A DNA stretch of 64,000 nt from Saprospiraceae bacterium (lineage in GTDB: Bacteria > Bacteroidota > Bacteroidia > Chitinophagales > Saprospiraceae), in the NCBI GenBank assembly GCA_028285545.1, contig JANQPA010000075.1:90136-154135 (forward strand), in the 5' to 3' direction. Under the pieces are notes generated by a model, which worked only from the letters and a program-made list of their open reading frames with translations, had not been told where the DNA came from and ran no database searches. Positions 1-8,620 of the stretch are shown here, one piece after another; positions within the stretch are counted from its first letter, which is position 1; the number at the start of each line of letters is the position of its first letter. The translations under genes and the position numbers were made by a program.

Positions 1-789
1 GGGAGCTTCTTCAATGATTCCGGCAACAGTATACATTTTATCACTAAGTCCCATGAAACTTTTGCCAATGGGGTTTTCATCTCCAAAAAGCCCCTTTGCA
101 ATAGAGGGTGTTATCAGCACCTTCCCAGGCTGGGAAAGCAAAGAGGTAGGTTGACCTCCATTTAAAACTTTAAAGTCAAAAATCTGAAAAAATTTCTCAT
201 CAGCAAACACCCAATTGTTTATTTGAATACTGCCCTCTTCATAAGTGGCTAATACTTCATCAAACCAAGGAAAAATATGAGTGGCTACTTCTACCTCAGG
301 AAAATCTTCTTCAAGGGCCATTGCCATTTGGCCTGGTGTTTCTGCATTTTTACTCCTCTCTCCTGAAGGCTCAGACAGAACCTTATTAAGCCTGAATATG
401 CGATCCTCTTTGGAATGAAAAGCATCAAATCCACGCTCATCCCAAATAAAAGTAAATGCCAATAATACAGCCGTCAGACCTAGTGTAATACTTCCCAGGC
501 TGATCAATGAATCTGCTTTATTACGAAATAATCTTCGGATGAATAGTTGGGTATCCTGTTTTAGCATAATAAAAAAAATTAGTTTTGACTTGAAATATTT
601 GAGCGCAAATGGCCTCATATAGTGAAGCACCTGAAACCAATAATTACGTCTTGCTTTGCGGTGAGAATACCTGGAAAGCTGTGAATAAAACTTTTCCTCT
701 AAATCACCTAAAACCTCTTCTGCTAGTTCTTCCTTCAGAAAAGCAAGTAGGAATTTAGTAGCCCACTTTGGTGGTTGTTTTTTTGACAT
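1..789 (-). CDS. FtsX-like ABC transporter permease, N-terminal part (runs off the window)
   Basis: Open for 263 codons from ATG at 789 to the left edge, so the C-terminal part is missing. It begins MSKKQPPKWATKFLLAF, with an acidic stretch LAEEVLGDLEEKF near residues 24-36. This is the permease-prefix module seen on Bacteroidota permeases that sit beside PadR regulators. A first membrane helix follows near residues 105-122 (SLGSITLGLTAVLLAFTFIW), then the start of a MacB-like periplasmic core domain (FDAFHSKEDRIFRLNKV). The start codon shares its A with the TAA stop of the upstream PadR gene (TAATG), so the two are translationally coupled. Family knowledge suggests a MacB/FtsX-type system for export or envelope work. 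The substrate is unknown and no ATPase gene is visible. Confidence 0.9.
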   Translation of the reverse strand, partial: MSKKQPPKWATKFLLAFLKEELAEEVLGDLEEKFYSQLSRYSHRKARRNYWFQVLHYMRPFALKYFKSKLIFFIMLKQDTQLFIRRLFRNKADSLISLGSITLGLTAVLLAFTFIWDERGFDAFHSKEDRIFRLNKVLSEPSGERSKNAETPGQMAMALEEDFPEVEVATHIFPWFDEVLATYEEGSIQINNWVFADEKFFQIFDFKVLNGGQPTSLLSQPGKVLITPSIAKGLFGDENPIGKSFMGLSDKMYTVAGIIEEAP

Positions 790-1130
790 TAGATAAACTT
801 GAACTTTTTGCCCGAAAATGCCGGAAATTGTTTCCAAAGCGATAGTTTGAAATCCCGAGATAATTCCAATGCTCTCTGGCCTTCAGCCGTTATCTTGTAA
901 ATTCTTTTCCTTCGGCCGCCACGTTCAGAAGTAGGAGATCCCATTTCAGATACCAAAAACCCTTTTTTACTTAACCGGTTAAGAGTAGAATGGACCGCTC
1001 CCACAGAAGTGGGTCTTTCCGTCTGAGCTTCATACTCCTCCCCTATTCTAAAAGCATAGGCCTCATCTCCCAGGATTCCAACCAGTAATAATAAGGTTTC
1101 TTCGAAATTGCCAAGTTTCATTTCATTCAT
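789..1130 (-). CDS. PadR family transcriptional regulator
   Basis: 113 aa, the usual length for a short PadR protein. The winged-helix core is visible: LLLLVGILGDEAYAFRIGEEYE near residues 14-35, the recognition helix VGAVHSTLNRLSKKGFL near 43-59, and the basic wing ERGGRRKRIYKITAEGQRAL near 69-88. PadR proteins are ligand-responsive dimeric repressors that often control a neighbouring transporter. The stop overlaps the start of the downstream permease (TAATG), so the regulator and transporter are made together. The start codon abuts a long inverted repeat, which suggests autoregulation. The effector is unknown. Confidence 0.93.
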   Translation of the reverse strand: MNEMKLGNFEETLLLLVGILGDEAYAFRIGEEYEAQTERPTSVGAVHSTLNRLSKKGFLVSEMGSPTSERGGRRKRIYKITAEGQRALELSRDFKLSLWKQFPAFSGKKFKFI

Positions 1131-1194
1131 TTCTTACTAATTTGTAGAACAAATTTAAAAAATAATTTGATATGTTCTACTTTTTAGTAAGAAA
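1130..1194. promoter_or_regulatory. Nested inverted repeat, probable PadR operator
   Basis: The arms are 1130-1151 and 1173-1194. The outer block TTTCTTACTAA (1130-1140) is perfectly mirrored by TTAGTAAGAAA (1184-1194). The inner block GTAGAACA (1144-1151) is mirrored by TGTTCTAC (1173-1180). 19 of 22 positions pair around an AT-rich centre. The repeat abuts the PadR start codon and lies about 160 bp before the divergent permease, so one protein bound here could control both directions. The assignment to PadR is inference from position. Confidence 0.65.
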
Positions 1195-1355
1195 TATTCA
1201 AAAGTAGCTACATTTAATTGAGCAGGGCATAAGTTTTTACTCATTTTCGCAACTTTAAAGAATGACTTAAGTCTTTTCTATATAAATGGTTTCATCATTA
1301 TCGGGAAACTCTCTCTTCAAAGAATAGTTACAAAACAACCTTAAAACACCCAATC

Positions 1356-3719
1356 ATGTTTCGAAATTATATTCAAACTGCCCTCCGTAACCTTTGGAAA
1401 AACAAACTCTATTCTACCATAAACATTGGAGGTCTTGCCCTAGGGCTTTCCATTGCCATTCTTATCCTTTTATATGTGAAAAATGAGATGAGTTATGATA
1501 AATGGCTTCCTGAAAGCGAAAATTTATACCGCGTTTATAGGCAATGGCCTACAGGTGGAGCTGCGGCCTGGACTCCTGATCCATTAGCAGAACAATTGAC
1601 AGCAGACTTCCCTGAAGTGCTTCAATCTGCCGGCTTATTCGATTTGGGAGAAACCATGCTTGAACATCAAAACAATAAATTTTTCATTGAAGAAATTGCC
1701 CTTGTAGACAGCACCTTTTTTGAGGTGATCACTTTGCCATTCAAATTTGGTCAGCACGAAAATGCCCTTCGCGCTCCCAATTCAATTGTCATTTCTGATC
1801 AAACATCACAGCTATTCTTTGGAACGAATGACCCTATTGGGAAAATCCTTCGGTTCAATGATACCCGAGATATGGTGGTTTCTGGTGTTTTTGAAATAAA
1901 AGATAATTTTCATCTTCCCTACCAGGTATATACTCGATTTACCCGGCAAAGACCAGATTGGAATAGCAATAACCGAGCTACTTATGTCAAATTAAATGAG
2001 CAAAGCGATATTGCAGCCTTAGAAGAAAAAATAACCACCCATGTCAATAATTTTAAAATTGAAGAATATCAAAGTATCAATATAAAGCCTAGTGCAGAAG
2101 AACTTCCCCTGTGGCGATTACAATCTCTTGGTGATATTCATTTACATTCCTCAGAAATTGGCTGGAGTTCAAGTAGTGGTGGAGATATAAAGTATGTCTA
2201 TATTTTTGCACTTATTGCCTTTATTGTTATGCTCATCGGGGCCATTAATTACATCAATCTCTCTACTGCACGGGCACTAGGGCGAGCCAGAGAGGTTGGG
2301 GTAAGAAAAGTTTCGGGTGCCAGGCGAATTCAGCTTATTTTTCAGTTTTTGACAGAAACCGTGGCCCAGTCCATTTTTGCACTCTTTATGGCAATTTTGC
2401 TTGTCGAATTATTTTTGCCGGGCTTTAATCAAATTGTAAATCGGGAATTGCTATTCCTGACAGGCAATTGGTTAAGTTGGCTGCTGCCCTTATTTTTATT
2501 AAGTTTATTTGTAGGCTTACTGGCCGGTATTTATCCTGCTTTTGTAATGTCTTCTTTCAAACCAGTGAAGGTCTTAAAAAGTCTGGAAACTGGCAAGGGA
2601 GGGTCCTCCTTTAGAAAGGGCCTTGTAGTCACCCAATTTACCCTTTCTGTGGTGTTGGTCATTGTAATGTTGTTTATTTACAAGCAAATCAATTTTATGA
2701 TGAACCAGGACCTGGGGTTTTCAGGAGATCAGGTTGTGGTTATTCCCTTTAATTCTTCAGATGGCTATCAAAAACTTAAGGGAATGGAAAAGGAGTTTAA
2801 TGATATCCCAGGGGTACTCAGCCTGACTACAGGATCCCGGATGCCAGGGCAAGGCTACCCGGATTGGGGGATGGAAATCCAGGGCAAAGAAGACATGGTA
2901 TATCCACGGGTTCTTTTTACAGATGAAAACTACGCCGATGTTCTTGATCTTGAAATAAAAGAGGGCCGTTTTTTTTCAACTGAATTTCCAAGTGACTCCA
3001 GCAATACTTACATCGTAAATGAAACCTACATTAGAGAAAATAATATTGATGATCCCTTTAGTGCTAAAATAAAATTTACAGGGGAAGAAGAGTACAGTAA
3101 AATCATAGGGGTAATAAAAGATTATCACTTTCAGGGAGTAGATCGCAGAATCAGGCCCCTGATAATTGGGTATGGGCAGAGTCCAAATTATGCCGGAATA
3201 CTGGTTTCCACTACAAACCTACCATCGACCCTTTCCTCAATTGAAAAACTCTGGGGAAGCGTAGAACCAGCCCACCCTATTCGCTATTCATTTTTAAGTG
3301 AAGATTTTTCGAATTTATATGAAGAATATCAGCGATTTGGGCAGGCATTATTATACGCAACTTTTCTAGCCATTTTTGTGGCCATCCTTGGATTATTTGG
3401 ACTGGCCACTTATTCCACCATTACCAGAACCAGGGAAATTGGTGTCCGAAAGGTGTTGGGAGCATCTGTACAGCAATTGAGCTGGATGCTTGTTACCGGT
3501 TTTATTCGATGGGTATTACTGGCCGGGCTCATTGCTGTTCCATTAGGTTACTTCATTTCTAACAGATGGCTCCAGGACTTCGCATATCGAACAGAACTAT
3601 CAGCCACTCCATTTATTATGGCCATAGGATTTTCGATATTAATAGCTGCTCTGACTGTTAGTTTCCAAGCGATTTGGTCAGCTTCCCGAAGTCCTGTTGA
3701 GTCATTAAGGCATGAATAA
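1356..3719 (+). CDS. FtsX-like ABC transporter permease (MacB type)
   Basis: 787 aa. Family architecture is complete: N-terminal helix (MFRNYIQTALRNLWKNKLYS then GGLALGLSIAILILLY), a periplasmic MacB-type core domain at about residues 50-270, three helices with an FtsX domain at about 285-400, a second helix and periplasmic domain at about 425-670, and a C-terminal FtsX domain of three helices at about 675-780. Both FtsX domains carry the REVGVRKVSGA / REIGVRKVLGA signature after the helix. No ATPase is adjacent, so the partner must be elsewhere. It diverges from the PadR/permease pair across a shared regulatory region. Probable role: envelope export or lipoprotein-related transport; substrate unknown. 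Confidence 0.93.
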   Translation: MFRNYIQTALRNLWKNKLYSTINIGGLALGLSIAILILLYVKNEMSYDKWLPESENLYRVYRQWPTGGAAAWTPDPLAEQLTADFPEVLQSAGLFDLGETMLEHQNNKFFIEEIALVDSTFFEVITLPFKFGQHENALRAPNSIVISDQTSQLFFGTNDPIGKILRFNDTRDMVVSGVFEIKDNFHLPYQVYTRFTRQRPDWNSNNRATYVKLNEQSDIAALEEKITTHVNNFKIEEYQSINIKPSAEELPLWRLQSLGDIHLHSSEIGWSSSSGGDIKYVYIFALIAFIVMLIGAINYINLSTARALGRAREVGVRKVSGARRIQLIFQFLTETVAQSIFALFMAILLVELFLPGFNQIVNRELLFLTGNWLSWLLPLFLLSLFVGLLAGIYPAFVMSSFKPVKVLKSLETGKGGSSFRKGLVVTQFTLSVVLVIVMLFIYKQINFMMNQDLGFSGDQVVVIPFNSSDGYQKLKGMEKEFNDIPGVLSLTTGSRMPGQGYPDWGMEIQGKEDMVYPRVLFTDENYADVLDLEIKEGRFFSTEFPSDSSNTYIVNETYIRENNIDDPFSAKIKFTGEEEYSKIIGVIKDYHFQGVDRRIRPLIIGYGQSPNYAGILVSTTNLPSTLSSIEKLWGSVEPAHPIRYSFLSEDFSNLYEEYQRFGQALLYATFLAIFVAILGLFGLATYSTITRTREIGVRKVLGASVQQLSWMLVTGFIRWVLLAGLIAVPLGYFISNRWLQDFAYRTELSATPFIMAIGFSILIAALTVSFQAIWSASRSPVESLRHE

Positions 3720-3729
3720 ATAGATTAAA

Positions 3730-3762
3730 ACTGAAAAAAAGTCTTCCAGACTTTTTTTCAGT
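3730..3762. terminator. Bidirectional rho-independent terminator
   Basis: Perfect 14-bp stem: 3730-3743 (ACTGAAAAAAAGTC) pairs with 3749-3762 around TTCCA. A- and T-runs lie inside the stem, so it can work in both directions. It lies between the convergent permease and phosphopentomutase genes, touching the last base of the deoB stop. Confidence 0.8.
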
Positions 3763-4934
3763 CAAGAATACATTATGTTAAAAAAACTTTCTCCTGGGCC
3801 CTTGAAATCAACTTGAAGGGCTTCTGCGATGGTTGCGGCAATATCTGCAAAACTACCTCTGGTCCCTATATTTACACCTTTTCGAAGACCTTCTGCTACG
3901 CAAAGAATAGGTATATGCTCACGAGTATGATCCGTGCCTTCTGCTGTTGGGTCATTACCGTGATCAGCTGTGATAATCAGTAAATCATCGGATTTTAGTG
4001 CATTTAGGATTCCCGGGAGTTCCTGATCAAATTCCATCAGACATTTAGCATATCCTTCTACATCTCTCCGATGACCATAGTGCATATCGAAATCTATTAA
4101 ATTGGTAAAAATCAAGCCCGAAGATTTTTTTTGGATTGCTTCCTTAGTAATCTGAACTCCTTCCTTATTATTGGCGGTTTTGCGATACTTGCTTATTCCC
4201 TGTCCAGAAAAAATATCGATAATTTTTCCTATGGCCATCACTTCTTTCCCTTGGTCAGTAATGGCATTGAGAAGATTGGGTGGGGGCAGTCGTGAAAAAT
4301 CTTTTCTTCCACTGGTTCTTTTAAAATTACCCTCCTGACCAATAAATGGGCGGGCGATTACTCTTCCTACCTCCAAATCATCTTTTAGAAGATTTCTTGC
4401 TATTTCACAAATCTCATATTGCCTTTCAACTGGGTACAATTCTTCATGCATGGCAATTTGAAAAACGCTGTCAGCAGAAGTATAAACAATTGGATATCGG
4501 GTCTTCAAATGTTCAGCACCTAACTCTTGGATAATGACGGTTCCTGAAGCTGATTTATTGCCAATTACTTTAGTCCCAATCTGATCTTCGAATTTCGAAA
4601 TAAAACTATCTGGAAATCCATCAGGAAAAACAGGAAAGGCCTTATCTAATACTATCCCACAAATTTCCCAATGGCCAGTAGTTGTATCTTTACCTTTTGA
4701 TTTTTCAACAGCCTTACCAAAACAGGCATCTGCATCAGTAATTTTTGGCAAAGCGTTTTCTGGATCTATATTTCCAAGCCCCAGCCTGGTAAGATTAGGT
4801 ATTTTTAATTCTTTGTATTGTTTGGCGATATTACCCAAGGTATTACTTCCATTATCATTATATAGGTGAGCGTCTGGCAATTCGCCAATTCCAACGCTAT
4901 CCAATACGATCAAAATGACTCTATTGTATTGCAT
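3762..4934 (-). CDS. deoB: Phosphopentomutase
   Basis: 390 aa, normal length for DeoB of the alkaline-phosphatase superfamily. It interconverts (deoxy)ribose 1-phosphate and 5-phosphate using Mn2+ in the cytoplasm. Metal ligands can be placed by family spacing: D12 (VLDSVGIG), D283 and H288 (FDMHYGHRRD), D324-H325 (ITADHGND) and H336 (TDHTREH). The phospho-acceptor threonine lies in GKDTTTGHWE (residues 81-90). It starts 26 nt after the preA stop on the same strand and ends at a terminator, so it is probably the last gene of the pyrimidine-catabolism block. There it would recover the pentose from nucleosides whose base is degraded by the other enzymes. Confidence 0.97.
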   Translation of the reverse strand: MQYNRVILIVLDSVGIGELPDAHLYNDNGSNTLGNIAKQYKELKIPNLTRLGLGNIDPENALPKITDADACFGKAVEKSKGKDTTTGHWEICGIVLDKAFPVFPDGFPDSFISKFEDQIGTKVIGNKSASGTVIIQELGAEHLKTRYPIVYTSADSVFQIAMHEELYPVERQYEICEIARNLLKDDLEVGRVIARPFIGQEGNFKRTSGRKDFSRLPPPNLLNAITDQGKEVMAIGKIIDIFSGQGISKYRKTANNKEGVQITKEAIQKKSSGLIFTNLIDFDMHYGHRRDVEGYAKCLMEFDQELPGILNALKSDDLLIITADHGNDPTAEGTDHTREHIPILCVAEGLRKGVNIGTRGSFADIAATIAEALQVDFKGPGESFFNIMYS

Positions 4935-4960
4935 GGATTAAAATTACTTTTGACATCCTC

Positions 4961-6301
4961 TTATTTTTTTGAGCGGTGTTTTAGTGCATCCTCTACACTT
5001 GGAACATAATGATGTCCACCTCCGGCAAGCTCATCATTAAATGTAGTGGGTATGCGATTTTGCTGTGTTCTGTCCTCCCAGCTAACATACGAAGTAGCAG
5101 GATCTCTTCTTTCCATCGTAATGCAGTTTTCTACTGGACATACCAAAGAGCAAAGATTACAGCCAACACAGTTTTCATCAATAATCTGAGGAATTCGATG
5201 ACCATTGTCCTCAGAAATTTTTATAGCCTGATGAGCGCCATCATCACAAGCAATATAACAAAGCTGACAGCCGACACATTTTGATTCGTCTATTTTCGCT
5301 ACTACTTTGTATTTTAAATTCAGGTGTTTCCATTCTGTAACATTAGGGAGAGCTTTGCCTTTAAAATCATAGATACTCTGATATCCTTTATCAGCCATAA
5401 ATTGTTCCAGGCCACTTTTTATTTCTCGTATAATACCAAATCCATAATGCATAACTGCGGTACAAACCTGCACAGATTCGGCTCCCAATAAAATGTATTC
5501 CACGGCATCTCTCCAGGTTTCAATGCCACCAATACCAGAAATGGGCGTATCTTTTATTTCAGGATGTTTGGCCAGTTCTTTTACCATTTCAAGAGCTATG
5601 GGTTTTACTGCCGGGCCACAATAGCCACCATTGGTTCCTTTACCATCCACAACAGGGTGGGGCGCATAAGTATCCAGGTCAATCCCAACAATGCTTTTAA
5701 AGGTATTGATCAAGGAAATTGCATCAGATCCTCCCCTTACTGCTGCCAGACCAGGGTCAATAATATTTGAAATATTAGGTGTTAGTTTAGTTATAACAGG
5801 TATTTGAGCAACCTCCATAACCCATTCCACGATCGTTTTTAGTACATCCGGTTCTTGTCCTACTGCGGAACCCATACCTCGTTCACACATTCCATGAGGG
5901 CATCCAAAATTCAATTCGATCCCATCTGCGCCTGCATTTTCAACATCTTTAATAATCTGATGCCACTCCGCTTTTGATTCCACCATCAGGGAAGCAATAA
6001 CGGCATGGTTCGGGAAGTATTTTTTTACCTCTTCAATCTCCTTTAAATTATCTGCTAGGGGTCGATCCGTGATTAATTCAATATTATTAAAGCCAGCCAT
6101 CCTGGTATCTCTATAGTGTATGGCACCATATCGACTCGACACATTTATAACCGGAACCCCCAGCGTTTTCCATACAGCTCCGCCCCATCCTGCATCAAAT
6201 GCTTTCATGATCTGGTACCCTGAATTAGTTGGCGGTGCAGAAGCCAACCAGAAAGGATTGGGTGCTTTTATTCCCGCAAAATTAATTGATAAATCTGCCA
6301 T
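4961..6301 (-). CDS. preA: NAD-dependent dihydropyrimidine dehydrogenase, FMN/Fe-S subunit PreA
   Basis: 446 aa. Residues 1-320 form a dihydroorotate-dehydrogenase-like FMN barrel. The active-site segment LNFGCPHGMCERGMG (about 130-144) keeps the Cys (C134) that aligns with the catalytic Cys671 of mammalian DPD. A C-terminal ferredoxin domain carries two 4Fe-4S motifs, CVGCQLCYIAC and CVGCNLCSLVC. With PreT it reduces uracil and thymine to 5,6-dihydropyrimidines, the first step of the reductive pathway. The C-terminal tail after the second cluster (about 50 residues) is somewhat longer than I expect for E. coli PreA. It follows preT in the same direction after about 66 nt and precedes deoB. 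Confidence 0.95.
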   Translation of the reverse strand: MADLSINFAGIKAPNPFWLASAPPTNSGYQIMKAFDAGWGGAVWKTLGVPVINVSSRYGAIHYRDTRMAGFNNIELITDRPLADNLKEIEEVKKYFPNHAVIASLMVESKAEWHQIIKDVENAGADGIELNFGCPHGMCERGMGSAVGQEPDVLKTIVEWVMEVAQIPVITKLTPNISNIIDPGLAAVRGGSDAISLINTFKSIVGIDLDTYAPHPVVDGKGTNGGYCGPAVKPIALEMVKELAKHPEIKDTPISGIGGIETWRDAVEYILLGAESVQVCTAVMHYGFGIIREIKSGLEQFMADKGYQSIYDFKGKALPNVTEWKHLNLKYKVVAKIDESKCVGCQLCYIACDDGAHQAIKISEDNGHRIPQIIDENCVGCNLCSLVCPVENCITMERRDPATSYVSWEDRTQQNRIPTTFNDELAGGGHHYVPSVEDALKHRSKK

Positions 6302-6340
6302 ATCGATTGATTAAAATGTTCATAAAAAAATCAGTCTCCA

Positions 6341-6383
6341 AACTCCATACCCACTACCCAATACTCATTACTCATTACCATTC
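6341..6383. repeat. Degenerate short tandem repeat between preT and preA
   Basis: ACTCCATACCCACTACCC then AATACTCATTACTCATTACC: imperfect 7-nt steps built on ACTCATT / ACCCAAT. It covers the preT-preA spacer and the preT stop region. It belongs with the other short-period spacer repeats in this window (20621, 24560, 42474, 45340). Function unknown. Confidence 0.5.
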
Positions 6384-7696
6384 AGCCATTGATGGATGCC
6401 TTTGGCTGCCATTTTTCCATCATAAGCTGCATTGACCACTTCGGCTCCACCATTAATAGCATCTCCTCCGGAAAAATATTTTGAATTAGAAGTTTGAAAT
6501 TGATTATTGACTTTAATTCGTTTTTTGTCATCGAGTTCCAATTCATTAATTAGAGATAAGAATTGGTCGTGCTTCGACTGGCCGGTGGCCATAATAACCA
6601 GGTCCGCGTCCAGTTCAAATTCGCTTCCTTCGATATATTCCAGCTTCCCATTGGAAGCTTTTGTTTTAATAAATTTTACTCCAGTGGCTTCTGAGTTTCC
6701 TAGGATTTCAACTGGCTGCGCATTAAAGATGGAATCAACACCGGCACTTATTGCAAGAGTATATTCAAAGCCATAGGCTCCCATTTTTTCTTTGGTTCTT
6801 CTGTAGACCAGGGTTACGGTATTGGCTCCCAGGCGAGCTGCTTGTGATGCTGCATCCATAGCCGTATTACCTCCACCTATAACAACAACCTTAGCAGGTA
6901 CCTTTAAAGCATGATGTTTTGCTCTTAATTCTTCAATAAACTCCACTGCCCCTACCACATTATTTTTTTCTTTTTTTGTTAAATCAAAGGTAGCCGTAGG
7001 CCCTAATCCGATTCCGAGGAAAATAGCGTCGTATTTTTTTTCTAAATCATCAACTTGCTTTTCATTTTCTATAGAATGATTGCAAATAAAATTCAGGTTC
7101 AGTTGATTGGTCAAATAATTCAGTTCATCAAGTACCTCTTCATTCGTAATTTTATAAGCCGCCACGCCGTGAATTGTCAGTCCAGTTGGTTTTTCTTTAG
7201 CCTCAAATATGTCCACCTGATACCCCATCGTTCTTAATTCACAAGCACAAGCAATTCCGGCAGGTCCAGAACCAATGATGGCAACTTTCCTTCCGTTATC
7301 TGTACCTATTTGAAAAAGAGGAGTGTTTTTTTCTATGGCATCATGAGTGGCAAAATTTTGTAGCCGACCTATTTGAATCGGAGGTGCATTCTGATGATTA
7401 TAGACGCAAGCTCCCTCACAAAGCACGCCAGTAGGGCACACCTTCCCACAGGCATTGCCCAGCCAGTTAGCCTCAAAAATGGTTTTTGCAGATCCGGTCA
7501 GATTTTGAGTATGTATCTGCTTAATAAATAATGGGATATCAATACCCGTTGGACAAGCTGCTATGCAGGGCGCATCGTAACAATACAGGCACCGGGCACT
7601 TTCAAAATAAGCTTCTGTCGGGTTCATTAATGGCTTTTTCTGAGCAAAATTTTGCTCAAATTCGCTTTCATTAGTAGGTATATTGTATTCTGACAT
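6368..7696 (-). CDS. preT: NAD-dependent dihydropyrimidine dehydrogenase, flavoprotein subunit PreT
   Basis: 442 aa, a glutamate-synthase-small-subunit-like protein. The N-terminal domain has Fe-S cysteine clusters (CLYCYDAPCIAACPTGIDIP near 36-55; CGKVCPTGVLCEGAC near 83-97). An FAD fold follows (VAIIGSGPAGIACACEL, about 138-154), then an NAD(P) fold (KVVVIGGGNTAMDAA, about 269-283), and a C-terminal FAD contact (ATGQS; YFSGGDAINGGAEVVNAAYDG). It passes electrons from NAD(P)H to PreA for uracil/thymine reduction. It lies directly upstream of preA and after the ureidopropionase gene, so subunit pairing is clear from context. Confidence 0.94.
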   Translation of the reverse strand: MSEYNIPTNESEFEQNFAQKKPLMNPTEAYFESARCLYCYDAPCIAACPTGIDIPLFIKQIHTQNLTGSAKTIFEANWLGNACGKVCPTGVLCEGACVYNHQNAPPIQIGRLQNFATHDAIEKNTPLFQIGTDNGRKVAIIGSGPAGIACACELRTMGYQVDIFEAKEKPTGLTIHGVAAYKITNEEVLDELNYLTNQLNLNFICNHSIENEKQVDDLEKKYDAIFLGIGLGPTATFDLTKKEKNNVVGAVEFIEELRAKHHALKVPAKVVVIGGGNTAMDAASQAARLGANTVTLVYRRTKEKMGAYGFEYTLAISAGVDSIFNAQPVEILGNSEATGVKFIKTKASNGKLEYIEGSEFELDADLVIMATGQSKHDQFLSLINELELDDKKRIKVNNQFQTSNSKYFSGGDAINGGAEVVNAAYDGKMAAKGIHQWLNGNE

Positions 7697-7726
7697 GGTT
7701 CTGGATTAAAAAAATGGAAACGGCAA

Positions 7727-8593
7727 TTACAGCTCTGTCAACCTTCCATAGGTTTCGGGTCTTCTGTCGCGAAAGAATTGCCAGGTCGACCTTACTTCAT
7801 CGATAAGATCTAAATCGAATTCTGCAATCAGTAGCTCATCATCATACTCAGAAGCTTCCGCAAATATTTGTCCTCTGGGATCTACAAAATAAGAAGTCCC
7901 ATAAAACCTACCCAGGTCCCATGGTTTTTCTTCGCCAACCCTATTAATACAGCCCATAAAATATCCATTCGCTGCAGCATGAGCGGGTTGCTCTAGTTTC
8001 CACAAATATTGAGAAAGGCCTGCTACGGTAGCAGAGGGATTATAGACAATTTCCGCTCCATTCAAGCCCAAAATTCTGGCGCCATCGGGAAAATGCCTGT
8101 CATAACAGATATAGACGCCAATTTTAGCATATTTGGTTTGAAAAACAGGGTATCCAAGATTGCCTGGTTTGAAGAAGAATTTTTCCCAAAAACCCGAAGT
8201 ATGTGGAATGTGATTTTTACGATATTTCCCTAAATAACTTCCATCAGCATCAATTACTGCAGCCGTATTATATAGCACACCCGCCTGTTCTTTTTCATAA
8301 ATAGGAACAATGATGACCATGTCATATTTTTTAGCGTAGACTTGCATTTTCTCGATGGTAGGACCAGGGATAGATTCAGCTGATTGATACCAGTTAGCAT
8401 CCTGCCCCGGGCAGAAATAAGGGGTATTAAAGATTTCTTGCAAGCACAAAATTTGCACTCCTTTTCTTCCAGCTTCTTCAATAAAAGGAATATGCTTGTT
8501 ATACATAGCCTCTACTATTTCCTCTATTGATCCTTCTCCTTCTGAAATAGGAAGACTCATCTGTATTAATCCTGATTTGACAATTCTTGGCAT
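7727..8593 (-). CDS. Nitrilase-superfamily amidohydrolase, probable beta-ureidopropionase
   Basis: 288 aa. The Glu-Lys-Cys triad of the nitrilase fold is visible: E53 (LCLQEIFNTPYF), K126 (LGKYRKNHIPH), C163 (VYICYDRHFPDGAR). The family also includes N-carbamoylputrescine amidase, which is very similar. Position between dihydropyrimidinase and preT makes N-carbamoyl-beta-alanine (and N-carbamoyl-beta-aminoisobutyrate) the likely substrate, giving beta-amino acid, CO2 and ammonia. It is cytoplasmic with no signal peptide. Spacing of about 27 nt from the dihydropyrimidinase gene supports co-transcription. The specific substrate is inferred from context. Confidence 0.9.
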   Translation of the reverse strand: MPRIVKSGLIQMSLPISEGEGSIEEIVEAMYNKHIPFIEEAGRKGVQILCLQEIFNTPYFCPGQDANWYQSAESIPGPTIEKMQVYAKKYDMVIIVPIYEKEQAGVLYNTAAVIDADGSYLGKYRKNHIPHTSGFWEKFFFKPGNLGYPVFQTKYAKIGVYICYDRHFPDGARILGLNGAEIVYNPSATVAGLSQYLWKLEQPAHAAANGYFMGCINRVGEEKPWDLGRFYGTSYFVDPRGQIFAEASEYDDELLIAEFDLDLIDEVRSTWQFFRDRRPETYGRLTEL

Positions 8594-8620
8594 AGCAATT
8601 TTATTTTTATCATGTAAGTG

